Positions 22,126-35,474 are shown, counted from the stretch's first letter. The stretch: DNA of 64,000 nt from Macrocybe gigantea (GCA_011319805.1 SJRY01000038.1:248001-312000); one strand, 5' to 3'. Notes: a model not told the origin generated them from the letters alone. Numbers and translations: made by a program.

Positions 22126-24549
22126 TCAGTGTTCAAAGGCAGGGTCGGTGCACACAACATATTCGATCCTTCTCTTCATCCAATCCACGACATCCTGGCC
22201 CAGGGTCGTACAATCGTACAGTTCAAGCGACTTGAGCGGCACTGGCGTCGTCGTGCCAGCACCCGTTCCTGCGAACGCAAAGCTCCCACTAGACATTGAG
22301 CTAGAACCGGAGGTAGAGGAGCTGCTCGGGCCTGCGAGAACGACAGGATTCCTCCCCTGGACCATCTGCACGAGTTTCACAACGCCCTCGCTATGCGTGT
22401 GGCAGTTTCTCGCCCCGAGCTCCTCCAAATTAGGGCACGCCCAGACGCCCAACGGATTATCATCGTCGTCCGGCGGTCCGAGAGCGGCTAAAAGCGCCTC
22501 CAGAGGCGTGCCCCCGAACCTGAGACTCTTCAAATGGTTCATGCCAGTCAGCAGCGTCATCCAAGAGATGACGACGCCACCCGTGGCATAGTAGAGTGCG
22601 CTTGAGGAGGGCCCGCTTCCCGGAGTATTCGGATTGCCATATGCCACGGAAAGGTGCCTGAGCGGAGGCTGGCCTGACCGCGCGAGGAGATTCGATATGG
22701 TCTCCTCGATCGGGTTACGCATTTCGATGTCGATCATTAGATCATCGAGAGTGGGCAACACGAGCGATTCTATGAGCTCAGTGAGGGAGTAGTGACCGCC
22801 TATGCTAAGCTTGGTTAGGTGTGGGAGCGTGGCCGGCGTTAAAGGAAGTATCGCTGGAAGGACACCATGGAAATGGAGCGACAGTGATTCGAGGTGTGGA
22901 TTGTTTGCAACGATATACAGTATACGATCGAGCGAGAGATGCGCTGTTGGAAGAGCTCTGAGGTTCAACGTACGCAAATTTGAACGCAGCATGGGTGAGA
23001 ACCACTTGAACGGTGCATGCTGGAGCGTAACGGTGCGCAGCTGAGGCAGTTCCAATTTTGCTGTAGCTGGCGCATTGGGTAGCCATTGCCAATCTGGGTA
23101 GAAACCGGCTTCTATGCCTGAGACTTGAAATTCTTTCAGAAGGGGCGCGTGACCTGTTGAACGATGGCCAAGACCGAAGTGCAAAAAAAAAAAGTTGTCA
23201 TGACAAATATTGCTAGACGGCCACAATGAGACAACCGCACCATAGATAGATTTGAGTGCACTCATGGACGCAAAGTGTTCGTCAAACCTGAAGACGAACC
23301 GTTCCCAGCGGTGCATCTGTTCGACTAGATAGTAGATGGCAACATAACCCCAGTGCAAGCTCGATCGGGTTAATGCGTGAGGGTGGGGGCGATCTCCGAC
23401 GCGACCCGACGATGGCCACGTATCCGCCGTCGGTGAAGGAGGGAGTGAAACGGGTAAATTGGGCGGAACGACGACGAAACTAGGCGGTGTGAGAGGTGGC
23501 GGAGGCGGAATGACGTAACTGTATGGAAGGCCGGAATGAGGAAAAGAGACACCCCATGGTGACGGCGGTGGCGACAACGATGGCGTGCTGCGCCGGGCAG
23601 GTTTAGGCTTCGACGACGACAAAGACGGCTTTGTATTGGCGACTCGCAAGGAAATTTCAACGTCCAAGGGCACGGTGTTGCCTGACCGCTCGAGCCATAA
23701 ACGGATCGTGTCAGGAGACGTGTTCAGCGTGGCGACCAGGCGGATCTGCGAAATAGAGGCACATGATTAATATCCAATCAGGCGTGTCAAAGCGTGACCG
23801 CGAACGTGAAATGGAGGAAAACAGAAGCAGAGAAGAAGAATAGAAGACGAAGGGCGTATGATTAATTTTAATCACGGAAGGTGATAGCACGAGACGCCCA
23901 TGTTCGCAAGAGAAGAAAACGACAAAGGGGGCTAATCACGATCATTGATAAAGTTTACCGGCAAGAGCGAAAGACTCTGTATGCAGTGGAGTGGTGTGAG
24001 TCCAAGAAAGCGTGCCACTCAATCACCACCCAGGTCGAACAGAAAAGCAATAGAACAGAAGTCTGTCATGGGAAGAAGAGCTAGCACTTTGTGAAGAATG
24101 CACCCACGGACTGCCACAGGTTGATGGACACAGAAAGAATGGATCACGAGAACAGAACGGACCAAGCGACGCACCTTTGACCAAAGTATTGGCATTCTGA
24201 GCACTAGCCTCCTCCACGACGTACAAACGGCTGAGAGCACCCATGCCGAGCACGGGTATTCTTCGAAGCAGAATAGAAAGACGCTTCTGAGCAATTCCGG
24301 AGGCAAACGCTTTATCGGGCTGAGATATGCTAGAGTCTGCAAAGCCTTATCCTCTAATGCAACGCGTTCGTTTTGGAGCTCGGTGATGGCGAACTGAGAG
24401 TCGCGCACGATCTGGGCCAGGGTCGCTTCGGCAGCGTTGATCTTGGCAGTCGTGTCGGAGATGGAGACACGAATGGCTTCGAGAGACCTGCGAGCGTCGG
24501 CTAGAGTGGCTGCAGTTGGTGGATCGATGAAGGATGACGCGACGGCCAT
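22126..24549 (-). CDS. F-box protein with leucine-rich-like repeats
   Basis: Putative SCF substrate receptor. Exon 1 starts MAVASSFIDPPTA, has a heptad-like helix (LADARRSLEAIRVSI...IVRDSQFAITELQNERVAL), then the F-box LSPIKRLPPELLRSVFLFCF ending in WRRLVLRMPILWSK. A long intron (about 425 nt, possibly with an unseen exon) leads to IRLVATLNTSPDTIRLWLERSGN, then a Pro/Ser-rich segment (about residues 180-250). A second intron splits SIYG from HAPLLKEFQV. The C-terminal half has LRR-like repeats (LRTVTLQHAP, LRTLNLRALP, LESLSLHFHG, LTKLSIGG, LRHLSVAYG, LKSLRFGG, LEELGARNC, LKSLELYDC) and ends DPAFEH plus TGA. No frame break was seen, in contrast to the F-box gene at 3.8 kb. An upstream in-frame ATG exists at 24624. 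Confidence 0.85.
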
Positions 24550-25876
24550 GATGGTGGATGAAGATGAGGTTGGCAGGTCCAGACTGACGTTTTTAAGCCA
24601 TTTTCTTGGACCGGAAGGTAGCAACAGGCCCTGTCCGGAGGCGGTGTACCTATTGTTTTCAATCTCCGATGCGGCACAACTCTATTTTGTGCTTTTTTAT
24701 ATGGTTTTGCGGACGACACGGTCCTATCTCAGGAATACAGACAATTTGTAAAGAAGAATACCATTAAGAGATGTGCGATGGACGGAGACAAGAAGGAAAA
24801 ATAAAAGGAACGTGTCTGGAAACCGGCTTTGTCTCCCCGTCTACGACTGCGCATGACAGCAAGTCCAAAGCACGACGTCAGGCCTGCGCATGGCACCGCA
24901 ATGGAGTGGGTGAGACGAACGCTCCGGCGCCGCATTGCCCTGGCAAGACGTTTCTTCAAACCAGGTCTTGTTATTTTTTACCCGCTTCGATTGCGTCTCC
25001 ATTCTTGCATGCAATTATCTTTATCCGTTGCGAAGTGACTATCTCGTTCGACTCCATTTTGAATGATGGATTCTTGACAATAAATGTCCAGACGTCATCG
25101 CATAGCCGGTAAGTATGCAAATGGCCCTGAACGGCACAATTAAGCACAGCATGAACGAGCCCGTCTCTCACAATTACGGGTGGACAATTCAAACCTTGAG
25201 CGACGTTTTGGTTTTCACTTGTTTCACCATCGTGTCCGCAAGGGATTTGTCAAACTAAAGGTGAAAAGACATGAGGTGAGCACGTCGCCGATCTGGCTCA
25301 CCCCAATACGTGTGGACTCGGGAAGGCGCCTCGCCCACACCCTGCCGTCCGTAACATTTGCGGAGAGGGATGACGAACCTGTTGCAAGACCTTCATGGCC
25401 AGCTGAGGCGTGATAGCGCCACTGGTAATAAGCTCGTCTAGCGAGTCAGTAAGCGCCATGCCGATCCTGTGCACAGCCGGGGAGACAAGTAAATGATAAG
25501 GGAAGCCGGGATAATCAAAGAAAGCTATTCCGACGCACGAAGAACCCCGATAAACTCGTAGTAAGCCGACGCCATTCTTCAGACCGCTCTTCTTTGTAAG
25601 GTGGGAACGGTCCCGTTCAAGTAGTCAACGTAGTCGTCAAACTGTTCTTGTCGTTCAGATTAGATCGGAATGGAGGGCACCTCGAGTACTTCGAGGAAGC
25701 CGACACAAGTCGATGGTGATTGGAAGAGCAAGAGCTTCAGCTTCTCTTTGCTGTGCGCCAGCGTCAATGACCCCAGCTTGCATTACGTGATGTAATGGAT
25801 GTGTCATCGTATTTGGCTTAAGGCTTAAGGCAAGAAACAAACACACTCACTACTAATTGGACGTAATCCTCCCAGC
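24550..25876. other. divergent intergenic region
   Basis: About 1.3 kb between the divergent F-box and SET/MYND genes. Short frames only. It should contain both promoters. Confidence 0.5.
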
Positions 25877-28105
25877 ATGTCGTCCTTCGCTAGCCTAAAA
25901 TCATCCAGAAACTCTAGAGAGGCAAAATCGTATGTGAAATCGAGCATCATTCCCGAGCCTCCTTCGACAACCGTTCCTTTGCAGCCTTCTTCAAACGAAG
26001 GCTCCGTTTCAGAGCAGGATGTCGCCATCTTCGGCCCCACACTACCTCAAGACGTTGAAATACGGTTGTCGCAGGATTCAGGGAGGGGATTGTATGCAAA
26101 AGTACCGTTTAAGCCTGGTATGGTCCTAGCGTGCTCTTGAGAATCTCTGACGTCATGACATGATGGTTAGGTCGCATTCTGATTTCTTCGAGACCTTCTA
26201 TCTCCGTTCTTTCGAATTCATATCTGGTTTCACATTGTTCAAACTGCTTTGGGCCTGTACCTGAAGGCGACCTGAAGAGATGTACACTTTGCAAGGCCGT
26301 ATATTATTGTGATGCAGTATGCCCAAACTTTCGTTGCATCACTTCTTTAACCCATGTTTGCGTCTAGGCGTGTCAGACGAAAGATTGGCCCCTTCACAAG
26401 TTTGAATGTGCCGCCCTTCAAAATTGGTCCAAAACTGCGCCGTCCCAGGAATTGTCGGTACCAAGTGACGCAGTCAGATGTCTGGGAAGAATCCTATGGC
26501 TAAGGCAAAAGCAAGCACCTGATGGTTCTTGGGTGCGTTGCAGTTCCCATGTTTTCCTGGCTTATTTATCCAACATCACGATTTCAGGCTAAACAGCTGG
26601 CTGCCCTCGTCTCTCGTACGTGGCACTGCCGCTCCGTCTCGTCTGCGTTGTCTAAGAACGAATGAACAGACCGATCTTCTATTCATCCATCATCATTTGA
26701 ATTGCATACACACCTTTCGCATGCGCTTGTCCGTTATCTCGGCCTAAATTCCCCGCAAGAGCTGGCGGATTTTGGCATTTCAACGGCTGGCGACCTTGTG
26801 GAACTGACTTCTCGAGTGAGCTTTCGCGATTTCCGCTCCTCAAGTGTTCGAATTTCTCAATCTCGATTTCAGTTTGTCTCCAACGCAATTGCTGTTGCAA
26901 TGCCCAGCCTAACGCCAATCGGGGTGGCTCTTTCGCCGGTCGTTGCTCTACTCAACCACTCGTGCGATCCGAACGCGGTGATCGTCTTCCCTCGGGCATC
27001 GAAAATTCCCAAAGAGCAGGAACCATCGGTCCAAATCGTTGTTCTGCGCGAAATTACACCAGAGGAAGAGGTTCAGTTCCCTCTTTTTCGCGTGCCGTCT
27101 GCCACTTGATCATTCTACGCCATGCAGATTACCATTTCATACATCGACACCACGTTACCAAAATCATTGAGGCAAAAAGCGCTCCGGGAAACATATAATT
27201 TTACCTGTGCCTGTTCGCTTTGCAGCAGCCAACAGGATGTTGATCCACGAGCAGCGCTGAACTGTCCCAAGTCTTGTGGCGGTGTGTGTCCAATCCCGAC
27301 GCAAGGTAAAGCACACTGTTCATGGCGATGTGAAGTCCGCTCACTCTTCCGGCGATGGGGACCTTACAGAAGATACCCTCTCCCGATGTGCGAAATGCAA
27401 GGCTGTTGTTACATCTCCGGACGCGATTCTTGATGCCGTACGCCTAGGTCAGGAAGGCCTCGATAAAGCGACTTCCCTGCAGACGAAAGGCATGACTGTT
27501 TCTTATAAGAGTTGTTCAGCGTAGTTCTGAAACTGCATACAGATTCGCAGAAGGCTAGACGGTTGACGACCAAGCTCGTCCCTATATTGACGTCCGCCGG
27601 ACTGATGCCGTCCTCTCACCCTCTTTTGGGTCTCTCGCGGCTGCATCAGTCCTTGATGATATCCTTCATGCCCTCTCCTCTAACGCAGGACTACTTGGAC
27701 GACATCATCCGAGTGCAGACGCAATCTGTCACTGGGCTGATCGCAGTCCTGCCATTTGGACACCCCGCTCGCGCCATCGCGCTGGCAGAGCTGGGAAAGA
27801 TGCTCGCCGTCGACGAGCCCCAACCACGGCAGCCCAAGAACGCTGCGGAAGCGTCGCTTACGTACCCGCCGTCGGGACCTCCGCGGTTGAACATGGCGTA
27901 TGATACGCTCGTAAGAGCGAGGGGCGAGATGTTGGTCGGGTTCGGTGGAAAGAATGAGGGAGGTACAGTCGGAAGGGAGGTTAGGGAGAGTATCGTGATG
28001 CTGGAGAAGGAGATTAGCGTATGGAAGGAAGGTATCAGGAATGCCTTTGAGGATACAGTAAATCAGAGCAAGCGGAACAATGGCCAGAAGGATGATGGAA
28101 ATTGA
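25877..28105 (+). CDS. SET/MYND-domain lysine methyltransferase (SMYD-like)
   Basis: SMYD-type protein: a SET domain split by a MYND zinc finger, followed by a Cys cluster and a helical C-terminal domain. Such enzymes transfer methyl from S-adenosylmethionine to lysines of histones or other proteins. Start MSSFASLKSSRN. SET-N: VEIRLSQDSGRGLYAKVPFKPG. MYND: CSNCFGPVPEGDLKRCTLCKAVYYCDA | ACQTKDWPLHKFEC, with the intron inside the finger and all eight ligands present. SET core: SPVVALLNHSCDPNA (NHSCDPN), EITPEEE | ITISYID. Post-SET CACSLC. A further short-intron junction (Q | EDTLSRCAKCKA) keeps frame. The intron before DSQKARRL fits only a GC-AG boundary. The C-terminal exon (LVPILTSAGLMPSSHPLLGL...) has TPR-like helices and ends at TGA 28105. 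It appears intact. Confidence 0.87.
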
Positions 28106-28311
28106 CATTCTTGATGTAGTACGATCCTATTTTGCAATGCCAGACTTTTTTTTTTGGCATTCTTGTGATCCACGAGAAAGACAGCTTTCTGCGCGGATAT
28201 CTGCGCGCGCTAGAATAACTACAGCCCTCCGTCGAACGTGCGGAGCGGAGGAATATCGCCAAAGGCGGCAAAAATGTGGGCAGTGCGTCGCGTCGCGGAA
28301 GTATAAATGAG

Positions 28312-28317
28312 CACGTG
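28312..28317 (+). promoter_or_regulatory. CACGTG box upstream of kinase 2
   Basis: CACGTGATCGCGCAAAGC begins about 110 bp before the ATG, in a block of over 100 bp nearly identical to the upstream regions of kinases 3 and 5. Confidence 0.5.
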
Positions 28318-28422
28318 ATCGCGCAAAGCTGGACCCACACGCTCTATCAATCGTTCTTCCATTGTTCGTCCACAACATCCAACGATACCAGCATTCCAGC
28401 TTTGGAGGACTATAAAGACGCG

Positions 28423-31410
28423 ATGGCCACAAAAGCACTCACACAAAATACTCATCGGCGACGGACTGTCACCACTCAAGCCTCTGGTCGCCCTCGGAAA
28501 CGCCGACGAATCACAAAAGACGGCTGCCCTCTATCGCAGAATCCGCCACTAGGGGATGATATGGCTTCAGAATTGGAACGACAAGCACGTGTGAATTACG
28601 CGTCACAAAGTAGCAGAGGACCTTCAACGCCTCAGCGCGACTTGGAGCATGCCAGCATCCGTGAACGACGCCACTCCCTCCTCCAAGAAGCTTTCCGCGC
28701 AGGAGCAGGCTAGCCCGGGAGATCATGCCAAGTACGACTCGCCGCATGTGAGGATCGAACTGAACAAGGAGTTTGTCAATAATTACACGAGCTGCGCGAC
28801 TCTAGATGAATTCTTCCACGAATACGTACCTGCTCAGAATATCAGCCTACCACCAGATGCATATGTCGCTGGAGCATTCGATGACGTGGAGGTGGCAAGG
28901 TATAAAGACGAAATGTATGCGCCATTCGTAAGTGTGATGCTCCATTCTGACTGCCACTCACTCAACTCCGTTCGCTAGATCGAAGGACTGCAGCGGCTGA
29001 GCGAACGCTTTTCACTGGAGAAACGGATGGAATTCTACGACACATCAGCGATAAAATTCCCCCCACTACACCGTGATCATGCGGATACCAAGCCCGATAT
29101 CACTTCGACGTTCCCTGGCGTACGCAGGGCACCAGCAAAGTGGACATGGAACCATGCGGCGCTGGCATTTGAACTGAAGTTTATAGAGTCTAAGGATCCG
29201 ATCGACACTAATGGGACTGCAAAGGCTCCGACGACAATGTGGATGTCCGCGTGCAGCTTTTCAAGGTGGGCCGCAATCTCCTGATGGCTCATCTTAGTTG
29301 CTTTGTGTTCGTTGTGGGAGTATATGAAGCAAACATGCGAATCTTTCGTTTCGATCATTCAGGCATCGTAGGCTCTCCCGCATTCAATTACATCGACTCG
29401 CCGCAATTGGTGCAAAACTATCTATGGCGGCTTGCTCATCCCCTCCCGTATGATGGGACTCCAGCTCAAAAGAGGATTGTAGGCGCCGATCCTACTATGA
29501 CCAGACCTTCCAGCGCGGAATTTGGGAAATATTTCTCCGTTTGGTTAAGAGATACCCAGAGCTGGCAATTAGAAAGGTCGATATCCGAGACATTGCTCTC
29601 ATGATCGAGGCGTGTCTCGATATCGAGAGTCAAATTCAGCAAGGTACAGTGGCGTCTATCTCTGGGAAAATGTCACTGATTCATCATTTTTATACAACCT
29701 GTTAGTGAGCCAAAATGCTGTTGGACGAAATGAATATAAACAGGGAGATGGTAACGGAATCCAGCCCATCAAAATGATGTTCTTCTGATAGCTGATCGGA
29801 TTTTTTTCGTGGTTAGTTCTGATGGTGTCCGACCCCGAAAACAGTACAGAGGTGAATGGTATGCAATCTCACTCGACTTCAACAAGACGCGAATGGTGTT
29901 AACTCTTTATAGATGAGGAACCCGGTCCCAGCGAGCCGTGCGATGTTTCGCTTTCCAGATGCTGCACTTTTCGACAGGTGTCGTCGGAAGAGCGACCCAC
30001 GTCTTCAAAGTTCTCATTCTCGGCGATCGCTCTGAAGATGATCAGATCTGTACCCTCAAGGATTCCTGGCAGCAACAAACCCGCTGGGACGAAGGATATT
30101 TTTACAGGAGGGTCAAGCGACTTTCTCGCGAATCACTTGTACGAGAAGAACTGAAGAATTCGATCCTCAAACTGGATCTTTAGCATCCTGGCGCATATGA
30201 CAAGACCGGACTTGCGAATAATATCGGCACATGGAACATGAAAATTTGTAACAACGCTGAGATTTTGGGACTTCTAACTCGGTCAACCAGGCTTCGAAAA
30301 CGTGGATGCACCACCGATCCAGCAACATTCGATCGTTGTCGAGTCCGGTCATTAGTGAAAAACATTGGCAGGCCCTTGACTACTCTTCGGAATACCAGGG
30401 AGGTCGTTATAGCCTTGCGGAATGCCGTCACAGGTGAGTGACTCGCTCGAACCAACTCGTGCCCTTCTGAGCCATCGTCCATAGCAATTGAATACTTACG
30501 TATGTGCGGAGTTGTTCATCGTGACATCAGCTGAAGAAACATTCTCCTTGACGAATCTGTTGATGCCGGTGGCTTCTTGCACGACTTAGACTACAGTACT
30601 CCCGTGCTGTCGAAGGCGGACGGGGAAATCCGGGCGTTCAGGCTACAGATCCAGAAAGATCTAAAGGACATGACGGTAATAAACCAATAGATTCGCAATA
30701 CTATGCTTTCGCTGATTCACCTCTCGCTCGGGTACGCGCCCTTTCATGGCAGTTGGCATCTTAGCAGATCCCGAGTACCGAGAGGTCCATGACATTCATC
30801 ACGACTTGGAGTCTGTCTATTGGGTTGCCATGTGGTGCATCCTTCGTCATACCCAACACAGTGATCCGCGTGGCTGTAGCGCCGGCGCAAAAATCTTCAA
30901 CGAGAAGGCCGAAGATGACGACATTCGGAGCTCCAAGCTGGAATGGCTGGGAAGGGACAAGCATCCGACGGTTGAAGGCAATCAGCCGTTGACTAATCTG
31001 ATCGACAACCTGCGAAAGCTCTTCAGAGCGCATCATCCGATGCAGCGACAAGCTGGCGCTAGCCCTGTCTCTGTGGCGAGACTTCTTGAAGTCTTGGACA
31101 ATGCATTGAAGGAAAAGTGGCCAGAAGACGACAAGAGCTTACCCTGCATTCCTCCTCCAACCAGGGAGGAACGCATGCGGAATGATTTGATGGAAGCAAA
31201 TAAGCGCCAGAATGCTGGGAGGACTGTCGATGATAACCAAACGCAGGCGGCAACGGCTCGGGCAGTGGAAGCAAACGGAAGCGTGAAGGTCCTGATGCAA
31301 AGGCCAAGAAGTCGGTGAAGAAATCTTCGAGAATGACACCAGGAGTACAGACGAGAAACCCAGAGGACAAGAGAGAAGGTAGAGAGTATGTCAGGTGGAC
31401 GTTCCGCTGA
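28423..31410 (+). pseudogene. FunK1-type kinase 2, pseudogene
   Basis: Collinear with kinases 3-5 but multiply broken. Start MATKALTQNTHRRRT with a basic RPRKRRR stretch. A net +4 insertion near 28,640 (compared with kinase 3) precedes SSKKLSAQEQ. A one-base loss near 29,237 precedes VRVQLFKVGRNLLMAHLSCF; another near 29,532 precedes LVKRYPELAIRKVDI. TAG at 30,181 ends the frame after ILKLDL. TGA within the catalytic loop (HRDIS*RNIL, about 30,531) removes a residue between the catalytic Asp and Asn. A further shift near 31,250 precedes GSKRKREGPDAKAKK. Two nonsense changes plus indels of both signs mean genuine decay, not only sequencing error. Upstream DNA retains the CACGTG box (28312-28317). 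Confidence 0.88.
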
Positions 31411-32158
31411 TCGCCATCGGTCTTCCAGGCGAAAAGGTCGCCAAAAATAATGCGATTTATGTACTTTCTGCCTACGATTGCTACTTTTAAATTTGCGTGC
31501 CTCAACATGCACTGTATTACATGGCACGCAAAATTTTCGCTCGCTCGATCTCGCCACGCGCAACAGCGTATTCGGCTGCTTGTGTCGGCTTTGTCGAAGT
31601 CCATCCATGACATGATGGACAACGATATGTTTGCGGGATGTGATGCCCTCTGAGGCTTTTGGGTGTGCCGAACGCGCGTGGGCACCGCAAAGACGGACCT
31701 TTATCGCCCGCTCTGCCATCATCCTGTCGGGCAAGCATTCCAGACTCTACTAGTAGATCTGGCCTGTCTTTTCTGCTGTTGCTTTTAAACAGCCAGAACG
31801 ACCATACATCGCCAATGGCATGCGGCAGCAGGCCAGAGCACCGCCAATGCCGAAGAGATAGCGCACTTCTCGCGACTTTCATCGCAGTAATAGGACGAAC
31901 AAGGGACTTTGGGCATGAAGGCGAGAAGCAACGCTCTCTGTTACGTAATGGTGCCTCAAGAATGCTGTGAAGGCTGATGGTCATTTCGCTCACATCGGTT
32001 GCGCCTAGTCCACCAGATATTCACCCGCATGGTATGGAAGCATTCTTTAGCGGTGTTGCGCCTAGTGGACCAGAACACCGACTGGCATGGTAGCACTCTC
32101 GAACGGGGAGCGTGGAAGCATTGTTCAGCGACCAAGTGGGAGAGAGCGATGGGCCACA
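31411..32158. other. intergenic with degenerate short tandem repeat
   Basis: No gene recognised. At its right end two unequal copies of a unit beginning GTTGCGCCTAGT lie side by side (about 32,008 and 32,056). The second continues into a block (32,061-32,158) whose inverted copy is at 60,145-60,242. Confidence 0.5.
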
Positions 32159-32357
32159 TAGGTTCTTTCCGCTTCTACTATTCTTGCACGTCTCTCTCGG
32201 CGTTTCTCTAATATGTGAGAAAAAGGAACATGTTTCTCCGCGGAGATCCAGAGCTATGCGAGTCAGAAAAGCTACAGGTAGTATGGTCTGAACAGGAGAA
32301 TAGCCGAAGAAGGCAAAAAATGTGGGCAGTTGGGTCGCGTCGCGGAGTAGAAATGAA

Positions 32358-32363
32358 CACGTG
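32358..32363 (+). promoter_or_regulatory. CACGTG box upstream of kinase 3
   Basis: Same position (106 bp from box end to ATG) and same flanks as in kinases 2 and 5. Confidence 0.5.
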
Positions 32364-32468
32364 ATCGCGCAAAGCTGGACCCACACGCTCTATCAATCGT
32401 TCTTCCATTGTTCGTCCACAACATCCAACGATACCAGCATTCCAGCTTTGGAGAACTATAAAGACAGG

Positions 32469-35400
32469 ATGGCCACGAGAATACTCACCCGATATAACCT
32501 CAGGCGAAGGGCTACAACTACTAAAGCCTCTGATCGCCCCCGAAAACGCCAACGGATCGAGAAAGACCCAGTGCCTCTGCCACAGGACCCATCGCCACAG
32601 GACGAGATGACTTCCGAGCTAGCGAAACAAGCGTACATTAACTCTGCATCGTTGCACAATGCGAGTCCCCGAACGCCTCAGCGAAACCAAGCCCCTCCAT
32701 CGACGGTGCAAAGCACCCCATCGTCCAACAAGCTCTCAGCCCAAGAGCAGCACAGTTCGAGCGTGCCTGAAAAGGCAGACTCTCCTCGGGTTAGGAATGC
32801 GATCAATAGAGAGTTCATCAGCAACTACAAGACCTGTGCTACCCTTGACGAATTTTTCCAAAAATACCTGCCTTCGCAGGACGTTGATATTCCATCGCAT
32901 GCTGACATCACGGGCGCGTTTAATGGAGTCGTTGATGGAGAAAAAGAGGTCGACATGTATGGAACCTTCGTAAGTGTGGCACTTGATCTTTGGGGATGAA
33001 TCTCCTGACGATAGCGTGCATTTTTGCATCCATAGCTGAAAGGGCTGGAGTGTGTCAGCGAAGATTTTCCAGATGACAAGAAGATGGCATCCTATGACAC
33101 GTCCAGCATACCCTTCCCCCTCTCCACCACGACCACCATGAAACGAAGCCCGACATCACGTCGACATTCCCTGGCATTCCTGCCGTATCACGGAAGAAGC
33201 ACTGGACCTGGAAGGATGCCGCCCTTGTATGGGAGCTGAAATTGAACGCGGAACAGGACTCTATCGACGCGGATGGTTTATGCAAATTGCCCAACTCTGA
33301 CGTGCCTACCCGTGTCCAGCTCTACAAGGGAGCGCGTAATCTCATGATGGCGCACCTCAGTTGCTTCGTCTTTGTGGTTGGTGTGTACGGGACCAACATG
33401 CGATTTTTCCGTTTCGACCACTCCGGTATTATTGGATCCCCGTCATTCAACTACGTCGCATCACCAGCGCTCGTTCAGCAATTCCTTTGGCGACTGGCGC
33501 ATCCCCTTCCTTATGCTAGCCGCATTCCACAGACTCATAGTATCGTAGGTGGTGATCCTACGATGATCAAGCCTTCCCCTACAGAATTCGACGAGCTTTT
33601 TACGCGACTGATGAAAATGCAAGGGGACATAGCTAAACGAAAGGCGGACATTCAAAGGATGGGTCGTCTTATTGATGCGCGCATCGATATTGAAGACGAG
33701 AATGAAGAAAAAGGTGCCATATAATACTGTGTATGCATGTGCCTGCATTCTAGCTTAGCTCGTGTTTTCTTAGGCAAACCGGTGGACATTCTTGAAGATT
33801 CAGACGGTACGCTAAATCAACACTTTGACGAGTGGCTTGATGACTGATGACCACTTAGTCGTGATGGTTGGCCCTGAAAGTGCCTCTTCAGGTGTGTCTA
33901 CTAAAACGTGTGCGAAGAATATGGCACTCATGTATTTACAGATGAAGAACCAGGACTTCAGAAGGACATTAAGTGCTTTGCATTCGAAGCCTTATATTTC
34001 TCGACTGGCGTCGTAGGGAGGGCTACTCATGTCTTCAAAGTTTTGATTCTTGGTGATCACCCGGAGGACGATCGAATTTGTACTCTCAAAGATTCCTGGC
34101 AACAACAAACTCGCTGGGATGAAGGTTATTTCTATCGGAGAATCAAGCGACTTTCTCGTCATCCGGTCATCCGAGAAGAACTGAAGAATTCGATTCTTCA
34201 ACTAGACCTTTCAGAGCCTGGAGCATTTGACAAGAGCGGACTAGCAAACAATATTGGGACATGGAATATGAAGACTTGCAATGATGCCGAAATCTTTGGA
34301 CTCACGACACTCTCGGCCCGGACCATGAAACGAGAATCTGAAGCGGAACCAGCATCATTCGATCGCAGCAGAGTCCGATCTTTGATGAAGAACATTGGCA
34401 GACCCCTAACGTCCTTTCGGAATAGCAAAGAGGCCTTTACTGCTCTGCGCAATGCTGTTAGAGGTGAGTAGTTTCTTAATCAGTGGATTCGTGACTCATA
34501 TGTGATGAATGAATCCTAGCAATTGAATTTCTACGGATCTGTGGGGTTCTTCATCGTGATATCAGTGCGGGCAATATCCTCCTCCATGAATCTGATATGG
34601 AAGGTGGTTTCCTACATGATCTGGACTACAGCACGCCCATTTTGTCGAGCGTGGACAGTGAGATCCCAGCTTTCAAATTGCAAATCGAGAAAGATTTGAA
34701 GGATATGACGGTAACTTCTAGCACCATAATCGCACATATTTCCACTCTGATCTGTTCCTTACTACATAGGGCACGCGTCCCTTCATGGCCGTAAACATCC
34801 TAAACAACCCGGATGAAAGGGAGCCTCATGACGTTCATCATGATTTGGAGTCTATCTATTGGGTCGCGATATGGATAATCCTTCGTCACACTCCACATAA
34901 TCACAAGGAGGGGAACTACGCATGTGTCAAACTCTTCGAGAGGAAGGAGGATGACGTTCTCCGTTCGATGAAGTCCACGTGGCTATCAGAGCGATATCGT
35001 TTGACAGTCTCAGGCAACCAGCCTTTGAATGACCTACTTACTAAACTCTGGGACATCTTCAAAACACACAGTCCTGCACGGCGACAAGATGGTGCTCTTC
35101 CAGTCACCGTGAAGGCACTCCTTTCCGAGCTAGATAGCGCCCTGAAGGATTCTAGGTGGCCTCCGAATGACGAGAGCAAGACTTATGTGCCTCCCCCAAC
35201 CGAAGAGCAGGTGACCCAAGAGACTTTGAAGAGGGCGAACCAGGTGGAGCGAGATGCTGCTGTTGCCGATCAGAAGCAGGAAAGTTCCACACAGAGCAAA
35301 GGAAGCAAGAGGAAACTCGAAGATGCCGGTAGTAACACGGGCGCAAGCCATTCGGGGAAAAAGTTGCGGAAGGGAGATCGTGACAAGACGCAGGGGCAGC

Positions 35401-35474
35401 TTGAAGCCCAGAATGATAAGGCAGAGATTGGGTCCAGTCGTCGCTCTTCTCGGTTGAGTCGGAAGAAACATTAA
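32469..35474 (+). CDS. FunK1-type fungal protein kinase 3, one homopolymer frame break
   Basis: Start MATRILTRYNLRRRA with a basic nuclear-type segment (RPRKRQR). The N-terminal region has TCATLDEFFQKYLP. Exon 2 gives LKGLECVSEDFPDDKK, then AHLSCFVFVVGVYGTNMRFF, SIVGGDPTMIKPSP and a helical segment. Kinase part: VVGRATHVFKVLILGD, ICTLKDSWQQQTRWDEGYFY, catalytic loop LHRDISAGNILL, HDLDYSTP in the DFG position, GTRPFMAVNIL and VHHDLESIYWVAIW. C-tail Lys/Ser-rich, ending RRSSRLSRKKH plus TAA. Near 33,115-33,121 the run of C after CATACCCTT is five long where kinase 5 has six, shifting the frame in an otherwise intact gene. This is either a recent break or an assembly miscount. Regulation probably shared with kinase 5, since upstream 300 bp are nearly identical. 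Confidence 0.85.

Larger units (their letters stand above)
32061..35474 (+). repeat. left arm of a large inverted repeat (kinase 3 arm)
   Basis: Reverse complement of 44,651-47,974 plus 60,145-60,242; the right arm is split by the transposon. The outer part is nearly identical (3 differences in about 98 bases at 32,061-32,158; 3 residue differences in the first 165 aa of the kinases). Similarity drops toward the inner end at the kinase stop codons. Confidence 0.88.
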
